Positions 36,683 to 45,610 of a stretch of DNA of 64,000 bases are shown one piece after another; position 1 is the first letter of the stretch; each line of letters starts with the position of its first letter. The stretch is from assembly GCA_019459525.1 (NCBI GenBank), contig JAIBEY010000077.1, positions 53,572 through 117,571 on the forward strand. Direction: 5' to 3'. The notes beneath the pieces were generated by a model. The model saw only the letters and a list, made by a program, of their open reading frames with translations. It searched no databases and had not been told where the DNA came from. The stretch is from Prolixibacteraceae bacterium. GTDB taxonomy: Bacteria; Bacteroidota; Bacteroidia; Bacteroidales; Prolixibacteraceae. A program made the position numbers and the translations under genes.

Positions 36683-37447
36683 ATGGATAAAAGCATTGAA
36701 AATACCATTGTCCGCTTACACGAAACCCAATCTACCAACAACTATGCCAACAGCCAGATTCGGGAAAATGAGGTGCCTGAAGGTACTGTCTTTTTGGCAT
36801 ATGAACAAACTGCCGGTCGTGGGCAATTAAACAATTTTTGGGAGAGTGAAGCCGGTAAGAATCTTACTTTCTCGCTTGTCTTTTATCCCGATTTTCTGGA
36901 GATCAGGAGGCAGTTCATGCTTTCGAAAGTAGTTACATTAGGTATTTATACCGCTCTGAGTAAGTATGTTGACCAACTTCGGATTAAATGGCCCAATGAT
37001 ATTTATGTTGGTAATCAGAAATTAGGCGGCATCCTGATTGAGAATTCAATCATGTATGGGTTATTAAAAAGTTCGGTAGTTGGGATCGGTTTAAACGTCA
37101 ATCAAACGGTCTTTCGAAGCACGGCACCCAATCCGGTGTCGTTAAGGATACTGACAAATCAGCACTACGATTGTGATCGCGTACTGACTGAGGTATTGAC
37201 CGCAATAAATTATTATTATTTGCGGCTTCGTGAAGGTGAGGATGCAAAAATTGATCGGGAATTTATTTCAGTGCTTTACAGACTCAATGAAAAGCACTTG
37301 TTTAAAGCCGAAGATGAGGTTTTTTCAGGTGAAATTATCGGGGTAAACGAAATCGGGCAACTGTTGGTTCGAAAGGAGGATGGCAAAATCCTGAATTTCC
37401 ATTTCAAGGAAGTTGAGTTTCAAATTACTGAAGAACCGGAGGATTGA
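36683..37447 (+). CDS. birA: Biotin-[acetyl-CoA-carboxylase] ligase
   Basis: BirA attaches biotin to carboxyl-carrier proteins. The 254-residue protein has only the catalytic and C-terminal domains, with no N-terminal DNA-binding domain, so it is a ligase without repressor function. The ATP/biotin loop appears as EQTAGRGQLNNFW, a variant of GRGRxGR common in Bacteroidota, followed by KWPNDIYVGNQKLGGILIE. The ATG at 36683 begins directly at the domain. The gene is alone on its strand. Confidence 0.93.
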   Translation: MDKSIENTIVRLHETQSTNNYANSQIRENEVPEGTVFLAYEQTAGRGQLNNFWESEAGKNLTFSLVFYPDFLEIRRQFMLSKVVTLGIYTALSKYVDQLRIKWPNDIYVGNQKLGGILIENSIMYGLLKSSVVGIGLNVNQTVFRSTAPNPVSLRILTNQHYDCDRVLTEVLTAINYYYLRLREGEDAKIDREFISVLYRLNEKHLFKAEDEVFSGEIIGVNEIGQLLVRKEDGKILNFHFKEVEFQITEEPED

Positions 37448-37524
37448 AGAATTGGTGGCTTTTTATTCATCCGGTTCTCTTATCTTCCAATATTTTCTGC
37501 CCGATAGAAAATGTCCTTTGCCTG

Positions 37525-37974
37525 CTATCGGTAAGGCAGGGCAGCCAGCATATCAGCCAGTTTGTTGATGCCTTCTTCCAGTTTTTTGTTGACCAGCATT
37601 TTAATCATCATACTCATATCAGCATCCAGGGTTAGCCGGAGTTTGGTTTCGTAGGCTGCCACCGGAAGGAGTTGAATCCAGAATACGATTTCAACAGGCA
37701 TGCTGCCACTGCTGCTTATTTTTATTGTTTTGCTTGGCTCGCGCTCAATAATCCGGATTTCGGCCAGTCCCATCCCGGCAATCTGAAAGCGGCATGAATC
37801 GGCATCTGATTCGAAATTCGAAATCTGAATTTGTGGTACCTGTTCTGTCATTTTTGACAAAAGTCCTTCGTTTACATATTTCGACAGGTTTTCGAAGTTC
37901 GACAGGTAATTGTAAATAATCTCCTGGTTGTTGTTCACGATTTTAACGTCGCTCACATATTTGGTAACTGACAT
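37525..37974 (-). CDS. SRPBCC-family (START-like) protein
   Basis: A 149-residue soluble protein with the START/Bet v1-like pattern: an initial strand and YNYLSNFENLSKYVNEGLL, strands around CRFQIAGMGLAEIRIIERE, and a long C-terminal helix MIKMLVNKKLEEGINKLADML. These proteins bind hydrophobic ligands; no specific function can be assigned. It is downstream of pyrE, separated by a terminator-like hairpin, so it may have its own promoter. Homologues in Bacteroidota are often near pyrE. Confidence 0.75.
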   Translation of the reverse strand: MSVTKYVSDVKIVNNNQEIIYNYLSNFENLSKYVNEGLLSKMTEQVPQIQISNFESDADSCRFQIAGMGLAEIRIIEREPSKTIKISSSGSMPVEIVFWIQLLPVAAYETKLRLTLDADMSMMIKMLVNKKLEEGINKLADMLAALPYR

Positions 37975-37991
37975 GTTTCTTGGTTTTTGAA

Positions 37992-38024
37992 ATAAAAAAT
38001 CCCCTTTTCCGCATAGAAAAGGGG
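37992..38024 (-). terminator. Intrinsic terminator of pyrE
   Basis: CCCCTTTTC (38001-38009) pairs perfectly with GAAAAGGGG (38016-38024), with a 6-nt loop. On the minus strand it is followed by ATTTTTTATTT, a proper U-tract. It lies 26 bp after the pyrE stop. Confidence 0.85.
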
Positions 38025-38049
38025 AAGTTATATAAATGTATCAATTTTT

Positions 38050-38685
38050 TTATTTTCCCCAACTTTCAGGCTGTTCGCGCCATTTGTTGAGTTTTTCAAC
38101 TTCTTCGGGTTTCACATCGCCCGATTGCAGGGCCAGGTCAATCAAAACCTGGTAACGACTTAAAGCAGTCAATTCCAGTCCGGCATCAGCAAAATTTTTG
38201 CGTGCGTGCGGGAAGTTGTAGGTGAAAATTGCCAACATACCCAAAACATCGCCGCCAAAATTGGTAATGGCATCAGCAGCTTTTAAACTGCTCACCCCGG
38301 TTGAAACCAAATCTTCAATAATAACTACTTTCTGTCCGGCTTTCATATCGCCTTCAATCAGGTTTTCAAGTCCGTGATCTTTGGGTTTCGCGCGAACGTA
38401 AATGAATGGCAACCCCAACTCCTGGGCAACCAGCATTCCGTGCGCAATGGCTCCGGTAGCAACGCCGGCTATCACTTCAGCCTGTGGATATTTATCGCGG
38501 ATTATTTTGCAAAACTGCTCGCAGATGAACGTCCTTTCTTCAGGATACGACATGATTTTGCGGTTGTCGCAATAAATTGGTGCTTTCCAGCCAGAGGCCC
38601 AGGTGAACGGATTGTTGGGCTGAACTTTTATGGTGTTGATGTGAAGCAGTTTCTTTGTAACTTCGATTTGAATTTGTTCGATCAT
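38050..38685 (-). CDS. pyrE: Orotate phosphoribosyltransferase
   Basis: PyrE joins orotate to phosphoribosyl pyrophosphate in UMP synthesis. The 211-residue protein has the PRPP loop VVIIEDLVSTGVSSLKAADAI, the substrate region ASGWKAPIYCDNRK and PFIYVRAKPKDHG with the catalytic lysine. Length and motif order are standard. It is divergent from the Nudix gene with 32 bp between starts, and ends in a clear terminator. Confidence 0.96.
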   Translation of the reverse strand: MIEQIQIEVTKKLLHINTIKVQPNNPFTWASGWKAPIYCDNRKIMSYPEERTFICEQFCKIIRDKYPQAEVIAGVATGAIAHGMLVAQELGLPFIYVRAKPKDHGLENLIEGDMKAGQKVVIIEDLVSTGVSSLKAADAITNFGGDVLGMLAIFTYNFPHARKNFADAGLELTALSRYQVLIDLALQSGDVKPEEVEKLNKWREQPESWGK

Positions 38686-38717
38686 GATATTTTCTTTTTT
38701 ACTTATAATGCTGACAA

Positions 38718-39350
38718 ATGTACAAAGTTTTTTTCAATGACTCTACCATTCGGCTAGCCTCCGAATTTAAAAAATCATTTAAAAATAACATTACTGATAA
38801 TGTTGATTTTGAAAGTTATAATCTTATAAATCAGATTGTTTCTGAGATCGAAGGCAACGGGGTGAAATCGGAATATTTAATCCTTGATTCCGATATGGAC
38901 AAGCTCTGGAATTTTTTCCGAAATCGGTTTGTGGAGATTCCTGCTGCCGGTGGATTGGTTCAAAATAGTGAAGGGTGTTTGCTATTCATCAGACGATTGG
39001 GCGTTTGGGATCTTCCGAAAGGTAAAATTGAAAAAAATGAAACTCCGGCGATGGCTGCAATCCGCGAAGTGGAGGAGGAGTGTGGCTTGTCGGGGCTTTC
39101 AATAGTTCGGCAACTCGACTCTACTTATCACATTTACCGCTCGCCGTATTTAAACAATCCGGATAATTTAGTTTTAAAAGAAACAAAGTGGTTTCTGATG
39201 AAATATTCAGGAACAGAAACCCTGGTTCCGCAAACGGAGGAAGATATTGAGGAAGTTCGTTGGGTTCAGGTTCCGGAAATGGATGAGATGCTGGCAGATA
39301 CTTATTTGAGTTTACGGGACTTCCTGGGAAAGTCTCTGCCCGTTATTTAG
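38718..39350 (+). CDS. Nudix hydrolase
   Basis: A 210-residue Nudix-fold hydrolase. The Nudix box G-x5-E-x7-REVEEECG reads GKIEKNETPAMAAIREVEEE, complete with all catalytic glutamates. About 65 N-terminal residues form an extra domain. The C-terminus has EDIEEVRWVQVPEMDEML, as in ADP-ribose or dinucleoside polyphosphate hydrolases, but the substrate cannot be fixed. The last 8 nt overlap the 3' end of the convergent thioredoxin-like gene. Confidence 0.9.
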   Translation: MYKVFFNDSTIRLASEFKKSFKNNITDNVDFESYNLINQIVSEIEGNGVKSEYLILDSDMDKLWNFFRNRFVEIPAAGGLVQNSEGCLLFIRRLGVWDLPKGKIEKNETPAMAAIREVEEECGLSGLSIVRQLDSTYHIYRSPYLNNPDNLVLKETKWFLMKYSGTETLVPQTEEDIEEVRWVQVPEMDEMLADTYLSLRDFLGKSLPVI

Positions 39351-40773
39351 CTTTCTGACTATTTTTCTGCAATTCCCTGATGTAATCGCTTTTAAATAGC
39401 TGCCCCAGTTGTCGGTCGAGTCCGTCAATGGGGTTTGGGGCTGGCGAGAGCAACAATTTTCCGTCTTTGCCAATCAGGAACGAAGTCGGAAAGGTTTTAA
39501 TTTTGTACGTTTCTTCCAGGTTTGTATCGGTCTTGGCAAATATTCCGGCCCAATTGCTGCTATTGGTAAATGCCTGGCTTTTTGGAATGATATTGATAAT
39601 GATCAACTTCTCTTTGTGGCGTGCGGCAATTGCTTTTAATGCCTCCAGATGTTGCTGGCAGATGGTATTTTTGGGGTCGGTGAAATGAAGATAAACATAG
39701 CTGTTTCGGTAATCGGCAAGGTTGATGCTTTGCCCGTTTATATTCTTCAGCGCCAGCAATGGCGGAATCGTCCCACTGCTTAACCAGGTTAGTTTTGTCC
39801 TGATCAGTTGTGCTGTTTTTTGTTCTACTGGGCTCCATCCCGAATTTTTAACCTGATCGAGCATTTTTAGGATAGAGGCTTTCGGAAATTGTTTACTGTA
39901 ATAAGCATCTTTCATTGACTTGAGTAATATCCAGTGAGCCAATTCTTTATTGAAATGAAGTTGCTTTTGGAAATAATCGTCAAGTTGTGCCAACGCCGAA
40001 GTGTTGATTAGTTTATCAACTTCTGCCAGATGGCGGTTACTTACCAGTACGTTAAAATAATTCAGGAAAATTTGGTTAAACAGGCTGGTGTATGCTGCCA
40101 GATTGATAACCGGTTCGGTAGTATTAAAATAGGTTTCCATAAAACCAACTCCCTTGCCCTGGTGTAACGCAAATTCCAGATTCGCTTTTCGGAACTTTTT
40201 GTGCGCTTCAAAAAAAGTTGATTTTGTTGCCGGAAATTCATGGTCAAGTTTCAGCTTAACGGAGTCAACCAGCGACCGGGTCCGGCTGATAAATATCTGA
40301 TCGAAATATTTGTTTTCGTAGTTGGTGTAGGCTTGTTCAAACTGTTGAATCTGGTAATTCAGTTCGGTTTTATCCGGATTTAAGATTCCAAACCATACAG
40401 GTTCTGGTTTTACAAAAGGATTTCGTTTTTGCGATTCGGTTAATTGCCGTTTGGGAGGAAACAATATTTCGTACGATTTTCCGGGTTCCAGGTAAATCAT
40501 TCCGTGGTAGCCATCAAAATCGGCAAAACACAGGCTGATTTCGTTCAGATCAATTTCTACACTAAATGCTCCATCTGTATTAAATTTCAGTACCGCCAAT
40601 TTTATTTTTTCTTCGGAAATGAAATCATGAAGTGAATTCAGATCAATGGAATGATTGGCATATTCGGGAGCCTTGCCTGTAATCTTGGTCGGGATAGACC
40701 ATGCTTTTTCGTTCAGGAAAAGGCATAATACGAATAAACTTGTCAGCAGTATTTTAGTGTTCACAGCATTCAA
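39343..40773 (-). CDS. Secreted thioredoxin-like (TlpA-type) protein lacking the CxxC pair
   Basis: A 476-residue protein with an N-terminal signal peptide (ILLTSLFVLCLFLNEKAWS). The first about 330 residues are a helical/beta region of unknown role. The last 140 form a TlpA/AhpC-like thioredoxin domain: LLALKNINGQSINLADYRNSYVYLHF, then TICQQHLEALKAI where CxxC would be expected, and FPTSFLIGKDGKLLLSPAP with the cis-proline. Only one cysteine remains, so normal dithiol chemistry is not possible. The frame opens with TTG; a GTG three codons later is also plausible. It overlaps the Nudix gene tail to tail. Confidence 0.78.
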   Translation of the reverse strand: MNAVNTKILLTSLFVLCLFLNEKAWSIPTKITGKAPEYANHSIDLNSLHDFISEEKIKLAVLKFNTDGAFSVEIDLNEISLCFADFDGYHGMIYLEPGKSYEILFPPKRQLTESQKRNPFVKPEPVWFGILNPDKTELNYQIQQFEQAYTNYENKYFDQIFISRTRSLVDSVKLKLDHEFPATKSTFFEAHKKFRKANLEFALHQGKGVGFMETYFNTTEPVINLAAYTSLFNQIFLNYFNVLVSNRHLAEVDKLINTSALAQLDDYFQKQLHFNKELAHWILLKSMKDAYYSKQFPKASILKMLDQVKNSGWSPVEQKTAQLIRTKLTWLSSGTIPPLLALKNINGQSINLADYRNSYVYLHFTDPKNTICQQHLEALKAIAARHKEKLIIINIIPKSQAFTNSSNWAGIFAKTDTNLEETYKIKTFPTSFLIGKDGKLLLSPAPNPIDGLDRQLGQLFKSDYIRELQKNSQKAK

Positions 40774-40823
40774 TCGTGTATGGAATGGTATTTTTATACG
40801 GGTATAACGAAGAAACAGTGTCT

Positions 40824-41303
40824 TTATTTTTTGAGTTTGAAATCCTCCATATTCAAGGCGGCAGGTAAAAACTTGCTGGCATCGCCTCCATGCAGGATAA
40901 TATCGCGCACAATCGTTGAATTAACAGGCGTATGTTCGGGCATCGTTAACAGAAATACGGATTCAATTTGTGGATGCATCATCTTGTTTACCTGGGCAAT
41001 GGCTCGTTCAAATTCAAAATCGGCAGATGTTCGTAAGCCACGGAGTATGTACCTGGCATTTACTTTCTTGCAGAAATCAACAGTCAGCCCTTCATGACAT
41101 TCGACACTTATTTTGGGCTCATTCTTAAAAACTTCCCTGATCCACGTTTCTCGTTTTTCAACCGGAAAGAATGAGCGTTTGTTCGAGTTGTATCCGATCA
41201 TGATGATGATCTTGTCGAATAACGGAATGGCACGTTTTACGATGCTTTCGTGTCCAACTGTAAACGGATCAAACGATCCCGGAAAGATGGCAACTCGTTC
41301 CAT
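40824..41303 (-). CDS. coaD: Phosphopantetheine adenylyltransferase
   Basis: CoaD adenylates 4'-phosphopantetheine in coenzyme A synthesis. The 159-residue protein contains the nucleotidyltransferase motif FPGSFDPFTVGHESI with the T/HxGH-type site, LRGLRTSADFEFE and STIVRDIILHGGD, all standard for the family. The gene follows the CPBP-protease gene by 73 bp on the same strand. Confidence 0.96.
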   Translation of the reverse strand: MERVAIFPGSFDPFTVGHESIVKRAIPLFDKIIIMIGYNSNKRSFFPVEKRETWIREVFKNEPKISVECHEGLTVDFCKKVNARYILRGLRTSADFEFERAIAQVNKMMHPQIESVFLLTMPEHTPVNSTIVRDIILHGGDASKFLPAALNMEDFKLKK

Positions 41304-41376
41304 ATGCTTGGTTTTTCTGAAAATTTTGAGCTGTAAATATAGTGCTTAATCAAAAAGCAGCGCGCCAAACACCAAA

Positions 41377-42192
41377 TTAATTCCCTTTCAGTTTTTTTTG
41401 CCGGCTAAGCACGAAGATTAATACGAGTGATACCGTTGCTATAAAGGCGCTGATTATAAGCTGATCGGTTTTGCTGCTCAGGAAAAATGAGGTTGCTTTA
41501 ATTTCATCCCAATACTGAATACTGATCAGAACCAACCCATTGTTGATGGCATGACCTAAAATACACAAATAGATATTGCGGGTGCGAAGCATCAAAATGC
41601 CCAATACCAACCCAAGTATAAAGGTGGCTGGGAATTGCCACGGGTTGAGATGAAATAGCGCAAACAATAGTGCCGAAACAAAAACTGCGGTGAATTTGGA
41701 ATAATTCCGCATCAGTCCGTGCATAATTACCCCTCTGAAAATGAGTTCTTCAATAACCGGAGCCATAATTACTACTTTCAGGATAGCTCCGTAAATTCCG
41801 TAGTCGCTTTCGAAAATTTTATTAAATAACTCCCAGAACCATGCTGGCGGTGGTAAAACTTTATCGAGTTCGATGTTGATTACTTCAATCAGGTTATGGG
41901 CAGCCCAGAGAAAAAACAAAACCGGAATTAAAATCAGCACATTAAACGATTGATAGGGTAGTAGCTCTTTTAGTTTTACTCCTGCACGCCGGTAGGCATA
42001 ATACAATATGAAAACATTGGAGCCAACGCCCAGCGCAATTTTTTTTATTGGGTTGTACAGGTAATCGGTTCCGTTGTAATAATCGAGCAAAGCCAGCGGA
42101 AAATCGACGATGGTTTGAATAAATGTATAGAGTACAATCAGATGAATTGCACCCATAATCGTTGGATAATGTTTGGTTTGCAGTTGGTTCAC
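41377..42192 (-). CDS. CPBP-family intramembrane metalloprotease
   Basis: A 271-residue membrane protein of the CAAX-protease/bacteriocin-processing (Abi) family. The glutamate motif EELIFRGVIM and the histidine motifs FALFHLNPWQF and ILGHAINNG of the active site are all present within a series of about eight helices. Members process prenylated or secreted peptides or confer self-immunity; no neighbouring gene suggests the substrate. The start is GTG at 42192. Confidence 0.9.
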   Translation of the reverse strand: MNQLQTKHYPTIMGAIHLIVLYTFIQTIVDFPLALLDYYNGTDYLYNPIKKIALGVGSNVFILYYAYRRAGVKLKELLPYQSFNVLILIPVLFFLWAAHNLIEVINIELDKVLPPPAWFWELFNKIFESDYGIYGAILKVVIMAPVIEELIFRGVIMHGLMRNYSKFTAVFVSALLFALFHLNPWQFPATFILGLVLGILMLRTRNIYLCILGHAINNGLVLISIQYWDEIKATSFFLSSKTDQLIISAFIATVSLVLIFVLSRQKKLKGN

Positions 42193-42258
42193 TGTTTTCT
42201 GAATTTAGAAAGCCTAAATTAATCTACTTTTCCGAATATAATACAAACACGCAACTGC

Positions 42259-43218
42259 TTAGTTTGGTTTTATTGAATCGAGGCACCATTCGGCACGCAG
42301 CTTTTCGGCCATCCAGAGTGATAATTTTTCGGAACCTTTGTCGTTTAGGTGACTGGCATCCATCCAATTCGAACTGTCGTTAAAAATGGTTTGAGGTGGA
42401 ATAAGGACTGGAGCCAGTTTTTTATAGGTTTCCATGTATTTCGGAATTTCCAGTTTAGACCCGGAATCGGGCAGGTAAACAAACGCGATGGAGATGTTTC
42501 TTTCATTCAGGAGGTTGATTGTTTTTTCAAGATAAGCAAAAGGGTATTTTACTTGCATTTCTTGAATTCTTTCTGGTTCTGCTCTGCCCAATCTTTTTTG
42601 CCACACCTTTTGGTTTTCATCCCATTCTTCTTGTGTTACCATTCTTTCGGATGCGGCATACCCATAACGTTCAGCCGACGGGTTCGGGTATTTTTTCCTG
42701 AAAATGTATTTTGCTTTGAAATATTCAAGCCGCGCTGAACCACCGTTGATAAGATCGGAAAAATAATCGCGGTTGATGACTGTTGGAGTCAGGAGTAAGT
42801 CTTCAGTTTCGGCCAGGTAAGGAAATATGTCGTGACTATTCTTCTCTTCGTCTTCGTGTATTTCAATTACCACCAGTTTGGGCGATTTGTATTTCAGTAG
42901 CATTTTAAGGATAAGGTATTCCATATTTCGTCCATACCGGCAATAACCCAGATTGGTTACATGATGGACAAATCCGGTAAATTCTTCTGTTTTTTTATCC
43001 TGAATGGCATGTAACGTGTGCGAAGATCCAATAAATGCAATGTCGATTGGTGTTGGATTTTGCACAATCCGATCGTAAATCCATGCTCCGTGGTTGTAAC
43101 AGTCGTGTTCAATATAATGGTAGGCAAATTCTTCGGAATAAGGAATCGTAAATAATACGACGAATGGTGCGATCAGCAAACTGAAAAAGAGGGCTATTTT
43201 CAAAAGTAGTCGTTTCAT
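42259..43218 (-). CDS. SGNH-hydrolase-like membrane protein, partner of MBOAT
   Basis: A 319-residue protein with one N-terminal membrane helix (LLLKIALFFSLLIAPFVVLF). The remainder is likely periplasmic and shows a degenerate SGNH pattern: FIGSSHTLHAI in the block I position and DASHLNDKGSEKL, a DxxH catalytic dyad, near the end. It starts 3 bp after the MBOAT gene. In AlgI/AlgJ/AlgX and DltB/DltD systems an MBOAT channel passes an acyl group to such a protein for transfer to a surface polymer. The polymer is unknown. Confidence 0.75.
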   Translation of the reverse strand: MKRLLLKIALFFSLLIAPFVVLFTIPYSEEFAYHYIEHDCYNHGAWIYDRIVQNPTPIDIAFIGSSHTLHAIQDKKTEEFTGFVHHVTNLGYCRYGRNMEYLILKMLLKYKSPKLVVIEIHEDEEKNSHDIFPYLAETEDLLLTPTVINRDYFSDLINGGSARLEYFKAKYIFRKKYPNPSAERYGYAASERMVTQEEWDENQKVWQKRLGRAEPERIQEMQVKYPFAYLEKTINLLNERNISIAFVYLPDSGSKLEIPKYMETYKKLAPVLIPPQTIFNDSSNWMDASHLNDKGSEKLSLWMAEKLRAEWCLDSIKPN

Positions 43219-43221
43219 GGC

Positions 43222-44661
43222 TTAAAATTGAAAATAAATGAATTGAGGGGCTGAGTTTAAAACGCCAAAAACCAGGATCATAAAAGCCATGATCAGGTAA
43301 ATGCTCCAACGTAGAATGGCTGTTTTTTTCTCGATCACTTTGTTGAAATCAGTTTGACTGATCAGAACTTCGAAGAGAATAAAGAAAGGAAAGCAAACTA
43401 AAAGAGAAAGTGCTGCTTCCCTGAATTCGTTGTTTGCAGCAAAATATGCAACTGCTTTTGGGATAAAGTCAAAATTAAGGCTAAATCCAGATAGAATCGT
43501 TAGGCTTTGTTCAAGCGAATCGGCCCGAAAGAAAACCCAGGTAAGATTCACGATCACGAAAGTGGCAATTGATCCAACCCACGAGAAATTTTTGGATAAC
43601 ACCATTCGTTTCGAAATGAAATGTTCCAAAACCAGGAATAATCCATGCAGAAATCCCCAGATAATAAACGTCAGCGAAGCTCCATGCCACAAGCCGGAGA
43701 TGGTAAACGTGAGCAAAATGTTGAAGATCCACCGCCCATACGAAACCCGGTTGCCTCCCAATGGAATATAAACGTAATCGCGAAACCAGGTAGAGAGCGA
43801 GATGTGCCACCTGCGCCAGAATTCCCTGAAACTCTTTGCCAGATAAGGAGTCCTGAAGTTTTGCATCAGATCAAATCCCAGTAATCGGGCAGAGCCTATG
43901 GCAATGTCGGAATAGCCCGAAAAATCGCAATAAATCTGAAATCCGAACATGAAGGTTGCTGCTAAAAGTATTGTCCCATCGAACTTTTCAGGAGAATTAT
44001 AGACGTGATCAACAAAATAAGCCAGCCGGTCTGCAATTACCATTTTCTTGAACAGACCGTATAAGATAAACCGAAGACCCGAAATTAATTGTTCTGCCCT
44101 GAATGTTCTTGTTTTCAGAAACTGGGGCAATAAATCGGAAGCCCGTTCTATTGGGCCGGCAACCAATTGCGGAAAGAAGGAGACGAAAGTCATGAACGAG
44201 ACAAAATTATTCGTTGGCTGAATTTTGCCTCTGTAAATATCGATGGAATAGCTTAGTGATTGAAAGGTGTAAAAACTGATTCCAACAGGTAAAATAATTT
44301 GAAGCGTTTTCAGGTTGGGTTGAAACCCGAATTGTTGGATAAGGTTGGCAAATGTGTCGGTAAAAAAGTTGAAATATTTGAAAAAACCGAGCATTCCCAA
44401 ATTAATAAGCATACACAACCAAAGTAACTGAAGCTTTTTTTTCTTGTCGGTTTGACTGAAAATTGCCCTTCCAAGAAAAAAATCGACCGATGAACTGATA
44501 AAAATAAGTCCCAAAAAACGGACATCCCACCATCCGTAAAAACAATAACTCGCAATAAGTAAAAGTAGGTTTTGCCCTTTAAAGCTCTTGCGCAACAGCC
44601 ACCAGTATAGCACAAATACCAATGAAATGAAGTAAAAGTAGGTGAGTGAATTAAACAGCAT
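43222..44661 (-). CDS. MBOAT-family O-acyltransferase (AlgI/DltB-like)
   Basis: A 479-residue membrane protein with about 11 helices, of the membrane-bound O-acyltransferase family closest to AlgI. Landmarks are LPVGISFYTFQSLSYSIDIYRG, ISFFPQLVAGPIER-like FVSFFPQLVAGPIER, GYSDIAIGSARLLGFDL, REFWRRWHISLSTWFRDYVYIPLGG and SGLWHGASLTFIIWGFLHG with the catalytic histidine. It probably moves an acetyl group across the membrane for O-acetylation of an exopolysaccharide. It forms a two-gene unit with the SGNH-like gene. Confidence 0.94.
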   Translation of the reverse strand: MLFNSLTYFYFISLVFVLYWWLLRKSFKGQNLLLLIASYCFYGWWDVRFLGLIFISSSVDFFLGRAIFSQTDKKKKLQLLWLCMLINLGMLGFFKYFNFFTDTFANLIQQFGFQPNLKTLQIILPVGISFYTFQSLSYSIDIYRGKIQPTNNFVSFMTFVSFFPQLVAGPIERASDLLPQFLKTRTFRAEQLISGLRFILYGLFKKMVIADRLAYFVDHVYNSPEKFDGTILLAATFMFGFQIYCDFSGYSDIAIGSARLLGFDLMQNFRTPYLAKSFREFWRRWHISLSTWFRDYVYIPLGGNRVSYGRWIFNILLTFTISGLWHGASLTFIIWGFLHGLFLVLEHFISKRMVLSKNFSWVGSIATFVIVNLTWVFFRADSLEQSLTILSGFSLNFDFIPKAVAYFAANNEFREAALSLLVCFPFFILFEVLISQTDFNKVIEKKTAILRWSIYLIMAFMILVFGVLNSAPQFIYFQF

Positions 44662-44855
44662 TTGGCAGATACAAGTGTTTGAACGAAGGTATTTTTTTTC
44701 TTTCTTTGGCGGCAGTTAAGGGCTTGAGTATTTTTGAACAATAACGTGTTGAAATTTAATTAAAAAACTTCAAAAACTATTTGATTATTTCATTTTAATG
44801 TACTTATTTTGCGGACTGTTTGAAAAATGTGAGATTCTGATTAAAAAATAAGACA

Positions 44856-45098
44856 ATGTCAAGAGTTTGTCAAGTAACCGGAAAAAAAGTGATGGTGGGA
44901 AATAATGTTTCTCACTCAAAGCGTAGAACAAAACGGAAGTTTCTTCCTAACCTGTTCAAAAAGAAGTTCTATCTACCTGAAGAAGATCGTTGGATCTCGT
45001 TAACTGTTTCAGCTAACGGAATTCGTACCATCAACAAAAACGGATTGAACGCTGCATTGAAAAGTGCAAAGGAAAAAGGTTTTATAACAACTATTTAA
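44856..45098 (+). CDS. rpmB: 50S ribosomal protein L28
   Basis: The 80-residue protein starts [21 protein letters not shown] and continues with the basic family core [20 protein letters not shown]. It lacks the zinc-binding cysteine pairs of some L28 forms (a single Cys is present), so it is the zinc-independent type. It heads the cluster rpmB-rpmG-DUF4295-ftsY-rimO, with 11 bp to rpmG. Confidence 0.97.
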   Translation: MSRVCQVTGKKVMVGNNVSHSKRRTKRKFLPNLFKKKFYLPEEDRWISLTVSANGIRTINKNGLNAALKSAKEKGFITTI

Positions 45099-45109
45099 AG
45101 CTTTAAGAG

Positions 45110-45292
45110 ATGGCTAAGAAAGGTAATAGAATTCAGGTAATCATGGAATGTACCGAACAAAAAACCAGTGGGGTTCCCGGAACGTCACGGTACATCACCA
45201 CCAAAAACAGGAAAAATACTCCTGAGCGTTTGGAAAAAAAGAAATACAATGCTAACTTAAAGCGAGTTACTGTACACCGCGAAATTAAATAA
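45110..45292 (+). CDS. rpmG: 50S ribosomal protein L33
   Basis: The 60-residue protein ([20 protein letters not shown], then [22 protein letters not shown]) is L33. It has a single cysteine and no CxxC pairs, so it is the zinc-independent form. It sits between rpmB and the DUF4295 gene with gaps of 11 and 8 bp. Confidence 0.97.
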   Translation: MAKKGNRIQVIMECTEQKTSGVPGTSRYITTKNRKNTPERLEKKKYNANLKRVTVHREIK

Positions 45293-45300
45293 GAAATAGT

Positions 45301-45453
45301 ATGGCAAAGAAAGTAGTTGCATCATTACAAAAAGGTGCCGGTAAGGGTCACGCAAAAGTGGTAAGAATGGTAAAATCCGAAAAAACCGGTGCATACATTT
45401 TTCAGGAAGAAATTATTCCGAATGATAATGTAAAGGATTATTTTAAGAAATAG
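45301..45453 (+). CDS. DUF4295-family ribosomal protein (bL38-like)
   Basis: A 50-residue basic protein (ATG at 45301, TAG at 45451-45453) beginning MAKKVVASLQKGAGKGHAKV and ending NDNVKDYFKK. It is the DUF4295 family, which is confined to Bacteroidota and always adjacent to rpmG. A protein of this family was identified as an extra large-subunit protein in the Flavobacterium johnsoniae ribosome structure and named bL38, as I recall it. It is 8 bp after rpmG and is followed by a terminator. Confidence 0.9.
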   Translation: MAKKVVASLQKGAGKGHAKVVRMVKSEKTGAYIFQEEIIPNDNVKDYFKK

Positions 45454-45472
45454 ACCAGATTTTTCTCTATAG

Positions 45473-45505
45473 AAAAAAGCTTTCATCTCTGATGAAGGCT
45501 TTTTT
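45473..45505 (+). terminator. Terminator after the L28-L33-DUF4295 genes
   Basis: A 15-bp stem with one G-U wobble (45473-45487 with 45491-45505; core GCTTTCATC/GATGAAGGC) has a 3-nt loop and ends in a run of T. It ends the ribosomal-protein transcript and implies a separate promoter for ftsY between 45506 and 45610. Confidence 0.88.
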
Positions 45506-45610
45506 TATTAAGGTTTGTTGTATATCCCTGGAAGAAGGAATAACGTTTGGAGGTCGTGGCTGCTGAACCATTTTATATTACTAAATTGCAGCCCTTTAAA
45601 TTGTGCAATT

